Origin: Spirochaetia bacterium
Lineage (GTDB): Bacteria > Spirochaetota > Leptospiria > Leptospirales > Leptonemataceae
Assembly (NCBI GenBank): GCA_021413825.1
Contig: JAIOPQ010000007.1
Span: forward strand, 1-64,000
DNA length: 64,000 nucleotides
Direction: 5' to 3'
Position numbers and translations under genes: made by a program
The notes under the pieces: model-generated
The model's input: only the letters and a program-made list of their open reading frames with translations
Databases searched by the model: none
What the model was told of the DNA's origin: nothing
Shown here: one piece after another, positions 1-8,491 of the stretch
Numbering within the stretch: position 1 is the stretch's first letter
Layout of the letters: the number at the start of each line of letters is the position of its first letter

Positions 1-176
1 AGGATGGAACCGTTGGTCCATCCCTGGCAGGATCAAGCTTTGAACTTCTTAAATCAAAACTCACGGAAGGGAAGTATCCTGCAGGATATGCGGGTAAGCG
101 TCCAATTTCTGGTAGTATGCCAAAGTACCCTTTCACAGACGATCAAATCAAGTCGATTGAGGCGTTCGTAAAGTGA
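1..176 (+). CDS. Cytochrome c family protein, C-terminal fragment
   Basis: The open frame enters from the left edge (first full codon at base 3) and stops at 174-176, giving about 57 residues. It contains GPSLAGS and then SGSMPKYP, which is the layout of the C-terminal half of a class I cytochrome c, where the Met supplies the sixth haem-iron ligand and a last helix (DDQIKSIEAFVK) closes the fold. The CxxCH haem site must lie outside the window. Family knowledge suggests a periplasmic electron carrier or the haem domain of a larger oxidase subunit; which one cannot be told here. Its stop overlaps the start of the next gene (GTGA), so the two are probably co-translated. Confidence 0.75.
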   Translation, partial: DGTVGPSLAGSSFELLKSKLTEGKYPAGYAGKRPISGSMPKYPFTDDQIKSIEAFVK

Positions 177-514
177 ACAAATCTGCTTTGCAGATTGCAT
201 TCCTGATGCTGGGCAGCATCTTTTCGGTTGCATGCTCAGCGGCTCCGGATAAGGACTCTCCGGTCACAACTCTATCCGTCCAACCGTTAACGGAACTGGA
301 AGGCAAGGTTGAGGTCAAAGGGACTGCAGATAAGCCGATCACCCTCTTTACTACTTCCGGCAAGACATACACCATCACCGGTAAACTCGAACGAATGATT
401 CGTGGGTCGTACAAAAACAAGACCATCAAACTTGCGGGTACAATTGTTCAAGAATCTAGTGAAAAGAAGCCAGGAATTTTTGAGGCAAAAGAAATTGTCG
501 TAATTCTCTATTGA
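173..514 (+). CDS. Small putative lipoprotein
   Basis: 113 residues from a GTG start that overlaps the stop of the cytochrome c gene by four bases. The N terminus is a basic stretch followed by a hydrophobic segment ending in SVAC with Cys21, a relaxed spirochaete-type lipobox, so the mature protein of about 93 residues is probably lipid-anchored outside the inner membrane. The rest alternates short beta-prone stretches (LEGKVEVKG, TYTITGKL, TIKLAGTIV), consistent with a small OB-like or beta-sandwich domain, but I recognise no family. The overlap suggests a role linked to the cytochrome c protein. Confidence 0.7.
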   Translation: MNKSALQIAFLMLGSIFSVACSAAPDKDSPVTTLSVQPLTELEGKVEVKGTADKPITLFTTSGKTYTITGKLERMIRGSYKNKTIKLAGTIVQESSEKKPGIFEAKEIVVILY

Positions 515-550
515 GGTTTACTTCAGCTATCAGGGAGCCGATCAAGAAAC

Positions 551-892
551 ATGTTTCCCCATGCGGAGCACCTCCGCGATCCAGTCAATATCCTCGGGTA
601 TCATTTTGATGACCTGAGCCTCAAGCTCGTAATCGATGCTTTGCCGGACGCTGTATGCGCGCGGATCACCAACATGTGCGACATCAAACTGCAAGACCGC
701 TTCTATAAGGCACTTGGAGTGCAGCGGATGGATAAAATGGGGATTGTACTTGAACGTGAAACCTATCCGGATCAGGATAAGGACCAAATCGTTCAGAATG
801 CGGTTACAAAGACTGTAAACCAATTACTAAAACAAAAGCGAATCACGACTCGAGGACTGGACTATATTGGCCAGGCGACAGCGGCACGTTAG
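551..892 (+). CDS. Small protein resembling a FliG C-terminal repeat
   Basis: 113 residues, mostly helical and polar, with no signal peptide. The pattern DDLSLKLVIDALPDA, then a KLQDRFYKALG stretch and a final VNQLLKQKRI helix resembles the armadillo-like and C-terminal helical units of the flagellar switch protein FliG (DLxLxxVLxxLP, then xLG, then LxxxGKI). This is a pattern resemblance read by eye. The frame is chosen over the opposite-strand frame at 542-823, which has a poorer composition. Its last 50 bases overlap the convergent small gene at 843-1088. Confidence 0.5.
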   Translation: MFPHAEHLRDPVNILGYHFDDLSLKLVIDALPDAVCARITNMCDIKLQDRFYKALGVQRMDKMGIVLERETYPDQDKDQIVQNAVTKTVNQLLKQKRITTRGLDYIGQATAAR

Positions 893-1088
893 GACTATTT
901 TCAAATTCACCCCGAGCTACCGGCTCGGCCGTTGTTTCCAGACGTACAATGAGCGGATTGCGCTTCGCTAGAAACTCCCGAACCTCCTTGCGAATCCTTT
1001 CGACTACTGCGCGCTCCCGGGCTGCATGTTCCATGGCCCAAACTTCTGACTTAACTTCTGTTACTTGTTTCATATGCACAGAATGCAC
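843..1088 (-). CDS. Small hypothetical protein downstream of purF
   Basis: 81 residues from GTG at 1088, or 76 from the more natural ATG at 1073. The product is amphipathic and charged (a helical stretch around EHAARERAVVERIRKEVREF) with no membrane segment, and no family is recognised. It follows purF on the same strand by about 36 bases, so it could be the last cistron of that unit. The 50-base tail-to-tail overlap with the gene at 551-892 and the lack of a good ribosome-binding site make this a moderate call. Confidence 0.4.
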   Translation of the reverse strand: MHSVHMKQVTEVKSEVWAMEHAARERAVVERIRKEVREFLAKRNPLIVRLETTAEPVARGEFENSPNVPLSPGQYSPVLES

Positions 1089-1124
1089 ATCCTGTGTTTC
1101 AATTCTGTGGCTATTCCAGGAAGA

Positions 1125-2609
1125 TTAGCGTTCTTCAACAAGGTATTCTGGAAACAAATCCTTCTGATTTGAGCTTTCAGATACGTTCAGTGCAAGGGGA
1201 TAATTCCCGGAAAAACAGGCGTCACACCAACGACGCTCAGGATGCGGCTCACGAACGGCGTCATGCGCTGCATCAAGACTCATATATCCCAGCGAATCTA
1301 CGTTCAGGTATTTGGTGATTTCTTCAACTGTATGCGTTGCAGCAATCAGTTCTGTACGGGTTGGGATATCGATTCCATAGTAACAGGGGAACTGTGTGGG
1401 CGGTGCGCTGATTCGGAGATGAACCTCCGTAGCACCGGCTCGCCTGAACATCTTTATCAGCTTACGCGAAGTGGTACCTCGCATGATAGAATCATCCACA
1501 ACAACGACCCGTTTTCCTTCAACCGCGGAGCGGATCACATTGTACTTGATTTTTGCACCAAAATCACGGATGCGCTGCTCAGGTTCAATGAAGGTTCTTC
1601 CTATATAGTGCGAACGAATGAGCCCCATTGTAAAAGGAATATTACTGGCTTCAGCATATCCGATTGCCGCGACCGTGGATGAATCCGGAACAGGAACAAC
1701 TACATCGGCTTCTACTGGATGTTCGCGCGCAAGCTCGCGCCCTAGATTTTTTCTAACTTCATAAACGGATTGTTCAAATATTCTGGAATCCGGACGGGAG
1801 AAATATATATGCTCAAAGATGCACATCGATTCCTGGCGTTTTTCAAATGGCTTGTACGTTGAAATAGTGCCCTTAACATCTACGGAAACAATTTCCCCTG
1901 GCTCAACATCCCTTTCATACGTAGTGTCTGTAATATCAAACGCGCATGTTTCTGAAGCAAATACAATGGAACCATCTCCGCGCCTGCCCATTACAAGTGG
2001 TCTAAAACCATTTGGATCACGAACCGCGTAGAGTGCTTCCCGTGTGAGAATTAGTAGACTGTATGCGCCTTCTGTTTGACGCAATGCGAAGATCAATGCT
2101 TCAAGGAAGTCTGTTTTGCCGCTCCTGGCCATCAAGTGAACAATCACTTCAGAATCGATTGTGGTTTGAAAAATAGAACCGGTCTTCTCCAGCTCATTTC
2201 TGAGCGTCCATGCATTGACCAGATTCCCATTATGCGCGAGAGCAAATCCACCCAGGTTGGATTCGACACGAATGGGTTGCGCATTTCGAAGAAACGATGC
2301 ACCTGTTGTTGAATAACGATTGTGGCCGATTGCTGCATATCCCGTCAGATCGCGCAGTTTCTCTTCAGTAAAAACATGAGCAACCTGGCCCATGCCAGCA
2401 TATCTGAATAGATGCTGACCATCTGATGTTACGATTCCTGCGCTCTCCTGGCCGCGGTGTTGGAGCGAGTATAGTCCAAGGTACGTAAAATTGGCGGCTT
2501 CGCGGCAGCCTGAAATGCCGTAGATACCGCATTCTTCGCGGGGAATCTTGTGTTCGTCCTCGCCCGTTTCATTTGAATCAGGACGACGACGATCGGCGCG
2601 GAGCCTCAT
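1125..2609 (-). CDS. purF: Amidophosphoribosyltransferase
   Basis: Catalyses the first committed step of purine synthesis, PRPP plus glutamine to 5-phosphoribosylamine, in the cytoplasm. The N-terminal nucleophile is Cys27 in REECGIYGI, so a 26-residue propeptide must be removed; the upstream part MRLRADRRRP is longer than the roughly 11 residues of the Bacillus enzyme. The glutaminase domain continues with QHRGQESAGI and HNRYSTTG. The phosphoribosyltransferase domain has the PRPP loop VVVVDDSIMRGTTS. Cysteines in MCIFEHIYF, FPCYYGID and WCDAC match the four ligands of the Bacillus-type [4Fe-4S] cluster, implying an oxygen-sensitive, processed enzyme. 494 residues is normal. It diverges from pdxH. 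Confidence 0.97.
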   Translation of the reverse strand: MRLRADRRRPDSNETGEDEHKIPREECGIYGISGCREAANFTYLGLYSLQHRGQESAGIVTSDGQHLFRYAGMGQVAHVFTEEKLRDLTGYAAIGHNRYSTTGASFLRNAQPIRVESNLGGFALAHNGNLVNAWTLRNELEKTGSIFQTTIDSEVIVHLMARSGKTDFLEALIFALRQTEGAYSLLILTREALYAVRDPNGFRPLVMGRRGDGSIVFASETCAFDITDTTYERDVEPGEIVSVDVKGTISTYKPFEKRQESMCIFEHIYFSRPDSRIFEQSVYEVRKNLGRELAREHPVEADVVVPVPDSSTVAAIGYAEASNIPFTMGLIRSHYIGRTFIEPEQRIRDFGAKIKYNVIRSAVEGKRVVVVDDSIMRGTTSRKLIKMFRRAGATEVHLRISAPPTQFPCYYGIDIPTRTELIAATHTVEEITKYLNVDSLGYMSLDAAHDAVREPHPERRWCDACFSGNYPLALNVSESSNQKDLFPEYLVEER

Positions 2610-2692
2610 ACCGCTATGATTCCTGGTGAGGCCAGGGAGAAAATGAATATTTTATTTCTTGCTTGGTTTTAGTCTGCGTTTTGATTGAACGT

Positions 2693-3328
2693 GTGTCTAC
2701 CGATCCCGCTGCTCTCAGGCGTGAATATACTGCCGATGGCCTAACCGAAGAGCTTGCCGGAAGCGATCCAAATGCTTTATTCGATCGCTGGTTCCAGCAA
2801 GCGGTTAAATCCGCCATTGAGCCCAATGCGATGACTCTTTCGACTGCTACCAGAGCTGGCCTTCCGTCCTCGCGAATCGTGTTACTAAAAGGTTACGATT
2901 CAAATGGACTTGTATTCTACACAAATTACGAGTCCAGGAAAGGAAAAGAGATCGCCGAAAATCCAAATGCATGCCTGCTTTTTTTCTGGCCCGAACTTGA
3001 GCGACAAATCCGAATCGAGGGTACCTTGCTCAAGACTTCCAGAGAAGAATCTGAAGTGTATTTCAGAAGTCGTCCACTTGAAAGTAGAATAGGCGCTCAC
3101 GCTTCAGTGCAAAGCACAGTAATTACTGGGCGCGAAGTATTGCTCGACCGTGTTAAATTGGTTCAGGCTAAATACGGTGAGCAAATTCCTCTGCCGGAGG
3201 AATGGGGGGGCTATCGACTTAAGCCTTCAGTATTTGAATTCTGGCAGGGCGGGGCTGCGCGTTTGCACGATCGAATTCGTTTTATCCTGAAAGAGAACGC
3301 CTGGATACGTGAGCGCCTCTCTCCCTGA
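2693..3328 (+). CDS. pdxH: Pyridoxamine 5'-phosphate oxidase
   Basis: FMN-dependent oxidation of pyridoxamine or pyridoxine 5'-phosphate to pyridoxal 5'-phosphate, the cofactor needed for example by BioA encoded later in the window. Family blocks are visible: LRREYTADGL, the flavin-binding SSRIVLLKGYDSNGLVFYTNYESRK region, FFWPELERQIRIEG, SRPLESRIGAHAS, and the C-terminal FWQGGAARLHDRIRF. I chose the GTG at 2693 (211 residues) because PdxH proteins start a few residues before LRREY; an upstream TTG at 2663 would add ten hydrophobic residues not typical of the family. No neighbouring gene is in the same pathway. Confidence 0.95.
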   Translation: MSTDPAALRREYTADGLTEELAGSDPNALFDRWFQQAVKSAIEPNAMTLSTATRAGLPSSRIVLLKGYDSNGLVFYTNYESRKGKEIAENPNACLLFFWPELERQIRIEGTLLKTSREESEVYFRSRPLESRIGAHASVQSTVITGREVLLDRVKLVQAKYGEQIPLPEEWGGYRLKPSVFEFWQGGAARLHDRIRFILKENAWIRERLSP

Positions 3329-3336
3329 GATTGGGA

Positions 3337-4224
3337 TTACTTGATTTTATTTACTATTGCGGTCACTCGATTGCCGGGTTCTGAATACTCAAGGGAATCA
3401 AAACACAAATTCCTGGCCAGTGCGATTCCGCGGCCATGCGAACTGAAGGCTCGATCTGGTGAAAGCGAAAGGTATTTTCTAAAGTCGAACCCCCTGCCCT
3501 GATCTCGAATCTCAAATTCTAGCCGATCGGCCTTCCGCTTGAAAGATATCTCGGCCCGCCTTGAAGAATATTCAGGCTTCTTAAGCCTCGCTCGAATCTC
3601 ATCTCCCAGGGCCTGTTGTTCCAGTAGAGCGCTCTTCTCTTCATGGGAAATATTCAGATTTCCATGTTCAACTGCATTGATCAGAAGCTCATGCAATCCC
3701 AGCTGAGCTCCTTCTGCATCGGGACAGGTTGAAGCAAGCCAGCGTGCCAGCTCGCGCGCTTCGTCTGTCGTCTTGAAACAAAAAACTGATTCAGCCATCG
3801 TTTCACCAATCCGCCTTGCAGCCGGATCGAGGCGAACAATGGCCGCTTCATGATCGCTGATGGCAGAATCTACCAGGGCCCGCAAGATCCTATGATCAAA
3901 CGGTTTTGTAAGATAGTAAAAAGCACCGGCCTGAATTCCCACCTCTACATCAGCAGGGGCTGATCTACCAGTGACCATGATAACAGGCAGGTATCGATTT
4001 GCAGGATCCTTCTTCAGTTCTCGCAAGAAGTCAAGGCCACTCAGCTCTGGCATCTCCCAATCAAGTATCAGAATCCTGGCGCGATGCGAACGGCCTGAGA
4101 AATGAGCCCGAGCTTCCCTTGCGTTCGGAAAACTCAGTATCTCATGCTTCCCCGCGAAGATCTTTGTAATCAGTGCAACGATCAGTGGATCGTCGTCGAC
4201 AACAACGACTGGCGGCAGTTGCAT
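3337..4224 (-). CDS. Response regulator with C-terminal RsbW-type HATPase
   Basis: 295 residues. Residues 5-118 form a receiver domain: acidic pocket VDDDP at 9-13, phospho-acceptor Asp55 in LILDWEMP, Thr85 and Lys107. Residues 145-293 form a GHKL ATPase of the anti-sigma-factor kinase type, with N-box ELLINAVEHGN (Asn183), G1 box DQGRGFD and a G2-like SHGRGIALAR. No histidine phospho-acceptor domain is present, so it is likely a phosphorylation-controlled protein-serine kinase that acts on an anti-sigma antagonist; that role is inferred. It follows the acyl-CoA ligase gene by 2 bases and so belongs to its operon. The two SpoIIE phosphatases in this window are natural opposing enzymes, but direct pairing is not shown. 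Confidence 0.85.
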   Translation of the reverse strand: MQLPPVVVVDDDPLIVALITKIFAGKHEILSFPNAREARAHFSGRSHRARILILDWEMPELSGLDFLRELKKDPANRYLPVIMVTGRSAPADVEVGIQAGAFYYLTKPFDHRILRALVDSAISDHEAAIVRLDPAARRIGETMAESVFCFKTTDEARELARWLASTCPDAEGAQLGLHELLINAVEHGNLNISHEEKSALLEQQALGDEIRARLKKPEYSSRRAEISFKRKADRLEFEIRDQGRGFDFRKYLSLSPDRAFSSHGRGIALARNLCFDSLEYSEPGNRVTAIVNKIK

Positions 4225-4226
4225 AT

Positions 4227-6143
4227 TCAGTAGATGCTTTCGATTTCCTTGCTGTATTTTTCGAAAACGACGTTCCGCTTAACTTTCAATGTCTGAGTGA
4301 GTTCCTCACCTACCTGGAATTCCCTTGATAGGAGATGGAATCCGGTAACTTTCTCAAAGTTCTTAAATCCATTCTTCTCTGAGTTGCGCAGCTTGATCTC
4401 GGTTTTGAAGAGATTTACTACAGCAGTTTCCTTGTTCCACGTCGAAACATCCGCAGATACACTTACATTCTCCAGAGCAAGTCTTTGCCTCACTGCGTCT
4501 GCGTTTGGCACAATGAGGGCTCCCAGAGTTTTCTTATCCTGACCAACAATCACAATCTGCAAAACAAGTTCACTCTGGACCAGTGTATCTTCAATGGGTT
4601 GAGGTTCAATGTTCTCTCCACCCAGAAGCACAATTGTATCCTTGGCGCGACCCGCAAACTTCAGTTCTCCGGTTGCAGTCCAGACAAGAATATCGCCTGA
4701 ATTGAGCCAGCCATCTTCAGAAAGAACCTGTTTAGTCTTTTCTGGTTCCTTATAGTAGCCAACCATAATGTGCGGACCACGATGATATGCCACACCCTTC
4801 TTGCCCGGTTCAGTTACAACATTACCCTTCTCATCGATCAATTTCACTTCAACCCCTGGGAATGGGGGACCCACCGTTCCAATGACAGTCCCAGGGAAAT
4901 TTCTCCGAGCTGAGACACCAACTGTTTCAGTCATTCCATATGTTTCAACAATTGGAATTCCAACTGCATAGAAGAACCGGTCAATGTATTCCGGCAATGC
5001 ACCTGCACCTGAAATTGCAAATCGCACCCGCCCACCCAGGGCCTGTCTGACTCTTCCTAGAATCAATTGTGCTACAAGATTTGGAATCAGTAACCAGCTC
5101 CATCCGATAAATGCAAAGATCTTACGAAAGATGGTTCCTATGATGCCTGGCTTCTTGAGACTATATCTGAGCCCCTGGAGTTCGTCCCGGCACAGTGTAT
5201 AATTCATTGCCGTCCAATGAGCGAAGTGGAACAACCCACGTCTGATAGCCGGAGCTTTCTTTACCCCGTCCATGACCCGATTATAGAAGCTCTCCCACAC
5301 CCTGGGAACTGAAAGCAGGAACGTTGGTTTTGCAATCGCCAGATCCTTTGAAAGCGTAGGCACTGATGTGAACGCAAGCGCTGTGGCCGTGCGTATGGCA
5401 ACGTGCTCGATCAAGCGTTCTGCAATATGCCATGGCGGAAGGAATCCCATTGTAACGCCGTTTGGGGGAACGTCGATACCGCGAATTGCGTGATCTACTT
5501 CCCAGGCCAGGCTTTTTTGAGTGTGCATTACACCCTTTGGATTTCCAGTAGTACCGGACGTGTAAATGATCGTGGCCAGGTCTGATTCTTTTACAACCTT
5601 TGCCAGGTCGTGAAATTTCTGATCACCTTGCGCAAGCGCTGCCTGGCCGTTTTCCATCAATTGTTTCAGCGTCATGATCTTGATTGAGCCTGCCTGAACA
5701 GAGCCTGGATCATCGAAGAATACTATGGTCTTTAGACCGGTAAAGTCTTTGAGCTGACCTTCAATCTTTTTGAATACCTTGCCGTTTTCAAGGAATATGA
5801 TCTGACACTCAGCATGTTGAAAAATATACTTCAAGTCCCCTTCGGTTGCATCTGTTCCTCTGGGAACATCGACACATCCTATCGTTGTAATTCCAAGACT
5901 GGTCCAGATCCAACGATGTCCTACGTCTGCAATCAGTCCGATTTTGTCGCCCTTTGAAGCTCCTGCTTGAACGAGGCCAAGTGCGATAGCCTTGATGTTG
6001 TTAAACATCTCCGTGAATGTGATAGTTTTGTAATCCTGACCGCTACCCTCACGGTACATCTGTGCAATGGATCCGGGATAGTTTTCCGTAGTTTTCTGGA
6101 TCAACCAGTAGTTAGTGTGAAAGGGCAAATTCATATCAGGCAT
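4227..6143 (-). CDS. Long-chain acyl-CoA synthetase (AMP-binding)
   Basis: Activates fatty acids to acyl-CoA through an acyl-adenylate. The AMP-binding P-loop TIIYTSGTTGNPKG lies at residues 191-204, followed by the family blocks GFLPPWHIAERLIEH, VETYGMTET and LNSGDI...FAGRAKDTIVLLGGENI. At 638 residues it matches the long FadD15/FACS-like branch common in spirochaetes and actinobacteria, with no signal peptide. It lies between the GMC oxidoreductase gene upstream (85-base spacer by my start) and the REC-HATPase gene (2-base gap), forming a minus-strand unit. The unit suggests fatty-acid or sterol-like lipid handling coupled to a regulator. Confidence 0.93.
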   Translation of the reverse strand: MPDMNLPFHTNYWLIQKTTENYPGSIAQMYREGSGQDYKTITFTEMFNNIKAIALGLVQAGASKGDKIGLIADVGHRWIWTSLGITTIGCVDVPRGTDATEGDLKYIFQHAECQIIFLENGKVFKKIEGQLKDFTGLKTIVFFDDPGSVQAGSIKIMTLKQLMENGQAALAQGDQKFHDLAKVVKESDLATIIYTSGTTGNPKGVMHTQKSLAWEVDHAIRGIDVPPNGVTMGFLPPWHIAERLIEHVAIRTATALAFTSVPTLSKDLAIAKPTFLLSVPRVWESFYNRVMDGVKKAPAIRRGLFHFAHWTAMNYTLCRDELQGLRYSLKKPGIIGTIFRKIFAFIGWSWLLIPNLVAQLILGRVRQALGGRVRFAISGAGALPEYIDRFFYAVGIPIVETYGMTETVGVSARRNFPGTVIGTVGPPFPGVEVKLIDEKGNVVTEPGKKGVAYHRGPHIMVGYYKEPEKTKQVLSEDGWLNSGDILVWTATGELKFAGRAKDTIVLLGGENIEPQPIEDTLVQSELVLQIVIVGQDKKTLGALIVPNADAVRQRLALENVSVSADVSTWNKETAVVNLFKTEIKLRNSEKNGFKNFEKVTGFHLLSREFQVGEELTQTLKVKRNVVFEKYSKEIESIY

Positions 6144-6228
6144 GCACTGTTTTGCATACAGGCTCGCCGAAATGTCAATTCTAAAATCCGGCGCTCTTGG
6201 GGAACCAGGCGCCCCGAAACCGGTCTAT

Positions 6229-7923
6229 CTACCGTGATACTCTGGTACGATTTGACCTAACGTTCTGCGTTAGTCGCTGAACAATTCCCCATTTCTTCTC
6301 GAACTTGAACGCTTTAACGGGACCCTTCTTCTTCACCGGGATAAAGCTCATTGCACGTTCTGTGAGGGCTGTGATTGTGAGGCTGGGATTCACACCCAGA
6401 TTCACTGGAATCATTGAGCCATCGCAAACTATCATGTTCTCATAACCGAAGACTCGATTCTGGAGGTCTACAACTCCCTCAGAAGGAGATTCAGCCATGC
6501 ATGCACCACCCAGTATATGTGCCGTAGTCGGAATATCAAGTAGCACTTCATTGTATGCGCTACGCGGTATCCCCTTGATTCGAGCGGCAAGGCGCCGAGC
6601 AAATTCATTTGCGGTAGGGATATAGGTAGGAATCTTTCCGCTCTTATGTTTTTCCTGCGTAGAGCTGAGGGATTTGTGAAATGGCCAGATCCAACGGCGC
6701 TTGTGAACAATGTGAATGTGATTGTCCAGAGTTTGCATCACAAGGAGTATGATAGTTTTCTTTGCAAATCCGATTGGATGAAGAGTGCGCAAGAAATGAA
6801 TTGGATGTTTAAAAATATTTCCAATGAACCTGAGCTGGCGCGGAATCCGTCCCCCACCGTCTGTCAGAATTGTAGCAAGTGAACCCATTGCATCTGATCC
6901 GGGGGAGTAGCGCACAGGCTCAATGTGCGTATGTTCTTCCGGGTGCACACTCGATGTGATTGCAATACCGCGCGAAAAATCAGAATTGGATGCTAGTGAC
7001 GTTGCACCTACGATCGCCTCGCTGTTTGTGCGTACCATGTTCCCAACGCGGTTTGACAATCGCGTTAGGCGACCACTCTCGCGCATTGTGAGCATAAGTT
7101 TCAAAGTTCCAAGTACGCCGGCAGAGAAAACAATTCCGCGCGCGCGAAAGCTCCGGTTCGGAAGGCCTAAAAATCCGGTTGTATGCCTGGTTCGAATGTC
7201 ATATCCTGCAGAACCGTCAGCGGAGAGCGGAACAATATCTACAACTTTGGTTTCAGGAAAGACTTTCGCACCGAGCTGTTCGGCAAAATATAGATAATTC
7301 TTATCGAGTGTATTCTTTGCGTCAAAGCGACAACCAACCATGCATCCACCGCAGAGATTGCAGCCGGTTCTATCCGGACCTTCTCCGCCGAAATATGGAT
7401 CCTTTACGGTCTTTCCTGCTTCGCCAAAATAGACCCCAACTGGAGTTGGCGTAAAAGTATTTGCTTTGCCAAAATCCCCTGCGGTCAATTTCATCAAATC
7501 ATCCACGGGAGTCAGGGCTGGATTCTTAACTGCTCCAAGCATGCGCTGCGCAAGATTGAAGAATGGCAGCAGACCGCGTTCGCCGCCCATTTTCTTGATC
7601 AAGGAATTTTCAAATACCTGCTTTTTGGGAACGTACAGAGTGTTGGCATAAACCAGGCTTCCGCCACCGACGCCAGCCCCACTCAAAATCATAACATCAT
7701 TTAGCAGATTGATGCGCTGGATGCCGTAGCAGAAGAACTTTGGCAGCCAGAGGAACTTTCGCAAGCTCCAGTTTGTTTTGGGGAAATCTTCAGACTTCCA
7801 CCGTTTACCCGATTCTATTACGGCGACAGAATACCCCTTCTGAGCCAGGCGCATGGCTGAGACGCTTCCCCCAAAACCCGAGCCAATAATCAGCCAGTCG
7901 TATTCGAAATTCGCATCGCTCAC
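6229..7923 (-). CDS. GMC-family FAD oxidoreductase, cholesterol-oxidase-like
   Basis: About 564 residues from the GTG at 7923. I prefer this start because it places the FAD dinucleotide motif ([14 protein letters not shown]) near the N terminus and avoids overlap with the divergent YaaR gene; a TTG at 7992 is the longest alternative. After the [13 protein letters not shown] flavin-contact block comes a cysteine cluster [20 protein letters not shown], found in bacterial cholesterol-oxidase-like GMC proteins and resembling part of a ferredoxin motif. The C terminus has the family block [12 protein letters not shown] and the closing [15 protein letters not shown]. Substrate unknown; oxidation of an alcohol on a lipid or sterol-like molecule fits the acyl-CoA ligase gene next to it. 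Confidence 0.88.
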   Translation of the reverse strand: MSDANFEYDWLIIGSGFGGSVSAMRLAQKGYSVAVIESGKRWKSEDFPKTNWSLRKFLWLPKFFCYGIQRINLLNDVMILSGAGVGGGSLVYANTLYVPKKQVFENSLIKKMGGERGLLPFFNLAQRMLGAVKNPALTPVDDLMKLTAGDFGKANTFTPTPVGVYFGEAGKTVKDPYFGGEGPDRTGCNLCGGCMVGCRFDAKNTLDKNYLYFAEQLGAKVFPETKVVDIVPLSADGSAGYDIRTRHTTGFLGLPNRSFRARGIVFSAGVLGTLKLMLTMRESGRLTRLSNRVGNMVRTNSEAIVGATSLASNSDFSRGIAITSSVHPEEHTHIEPVRYSPGSDAMGSLATILTDGGGRIPRQLRFIGNIFKHPIHFLRTLHPIGFAKKTIILLVMQTLDNHIHIVHKRRWIWPFHKSLSSTQEKHKSGKIPTYIPTANEFARRLAARIKGIPRSAYNEVLLDIPTTAHILGGACMAESPSEGVVDLQNRVFGYENMIVCDGSMIPVNLGVNPSLTITALTERAMSFIPVKKKGPVKAFKFEKKWGIVQRLTQNVRSNRTRVSR

Positions 7924-8012
7924 GGTTAATCGGACCCGTCGCGGCCCAATTGTCCATCCGAAAAGGTTTTTATGTATTGGGGAGGCGAGCAAATCTGCCG
8001 ATTCTCGTTCTA

Positions 8013-8489
8013 GTGCAAGTACGTCTTAAAACAGGTTCAGAAATCAAGCGCAGAAATACCGGGACAGCTCGATCTACGTCAGCCGGAAACACGGCTGCTG
8101 TGTCGTCTGATCGATCCAGTTTCCTGGATTTGCTTGCGGAAGTAATCCCGGCAAATTCTCCGGATAATGCAAGCCTCCAGGGGCTCTGGGCACAGATGCC
8201 CGATGCAGAGCGTGATCTGTTACAAAACCAATCACATGAAAATGTAGCACGTTATCAGGAATTGATCCGCTCAATAGCGCGACAGACTCTGGACCAGAAC
8301 GTTCGCGTGGACAAACTAATGGGTCGCGGGCGCATAACAAAGACTGAAAAAGAACTATCTACGATCCGAATCCTGGACGAACGTCTGCAGCAAATGGCAA
8401 TCTTGATGCAGGCCCCAGGGAACTCTGCATTTGGCCTATTGCAAAAGCTCGCTGAAATCCGCGGGATGCTAATGGATATGCGCCGCTAG
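8013..8489 (+). CDS. YaaR family (DUF327) protein
   Basis: 158 residues from GTG at 8013; the frame extends upstream to 7950 but the extra residues do not look like the family. The protein is helical and soluble. The stretch from [18 protein letters not shown]-like helices (residues about 85-105) through [25 protein letters not shown] is the conserved YaaR/DUF327 core. Members occur in Firmicutes and spirochaetes, often near flagellar or chromosome-maintenance genes; their function is not known. It diverges from the GMC gene and converges with the acyltransferase gene, ending 2 bases from it. Confidence 0.8.
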   Translation: MQVRLKTGSEIKRRNTGTARSTSAGNTAAVSSDRSSFLDLLAEVIPANSPDNASLQGLWAQMPDAERDLLQNQSHENVARYQELIRSIARQTLDQNVRVDKLMGRGRITKTEKELSTIRILDERLQQMAILMQAPGNSAFGLLQKLAEIRGMLMDMRR

Positions 8490-8491
8490 AA

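Noticed and set aside
542-823. Minus-strand open frame opposite the FliG-like gene
   Set aside because: The composition is unlike a soluble protein and the opposite frame has a family-like pattern.
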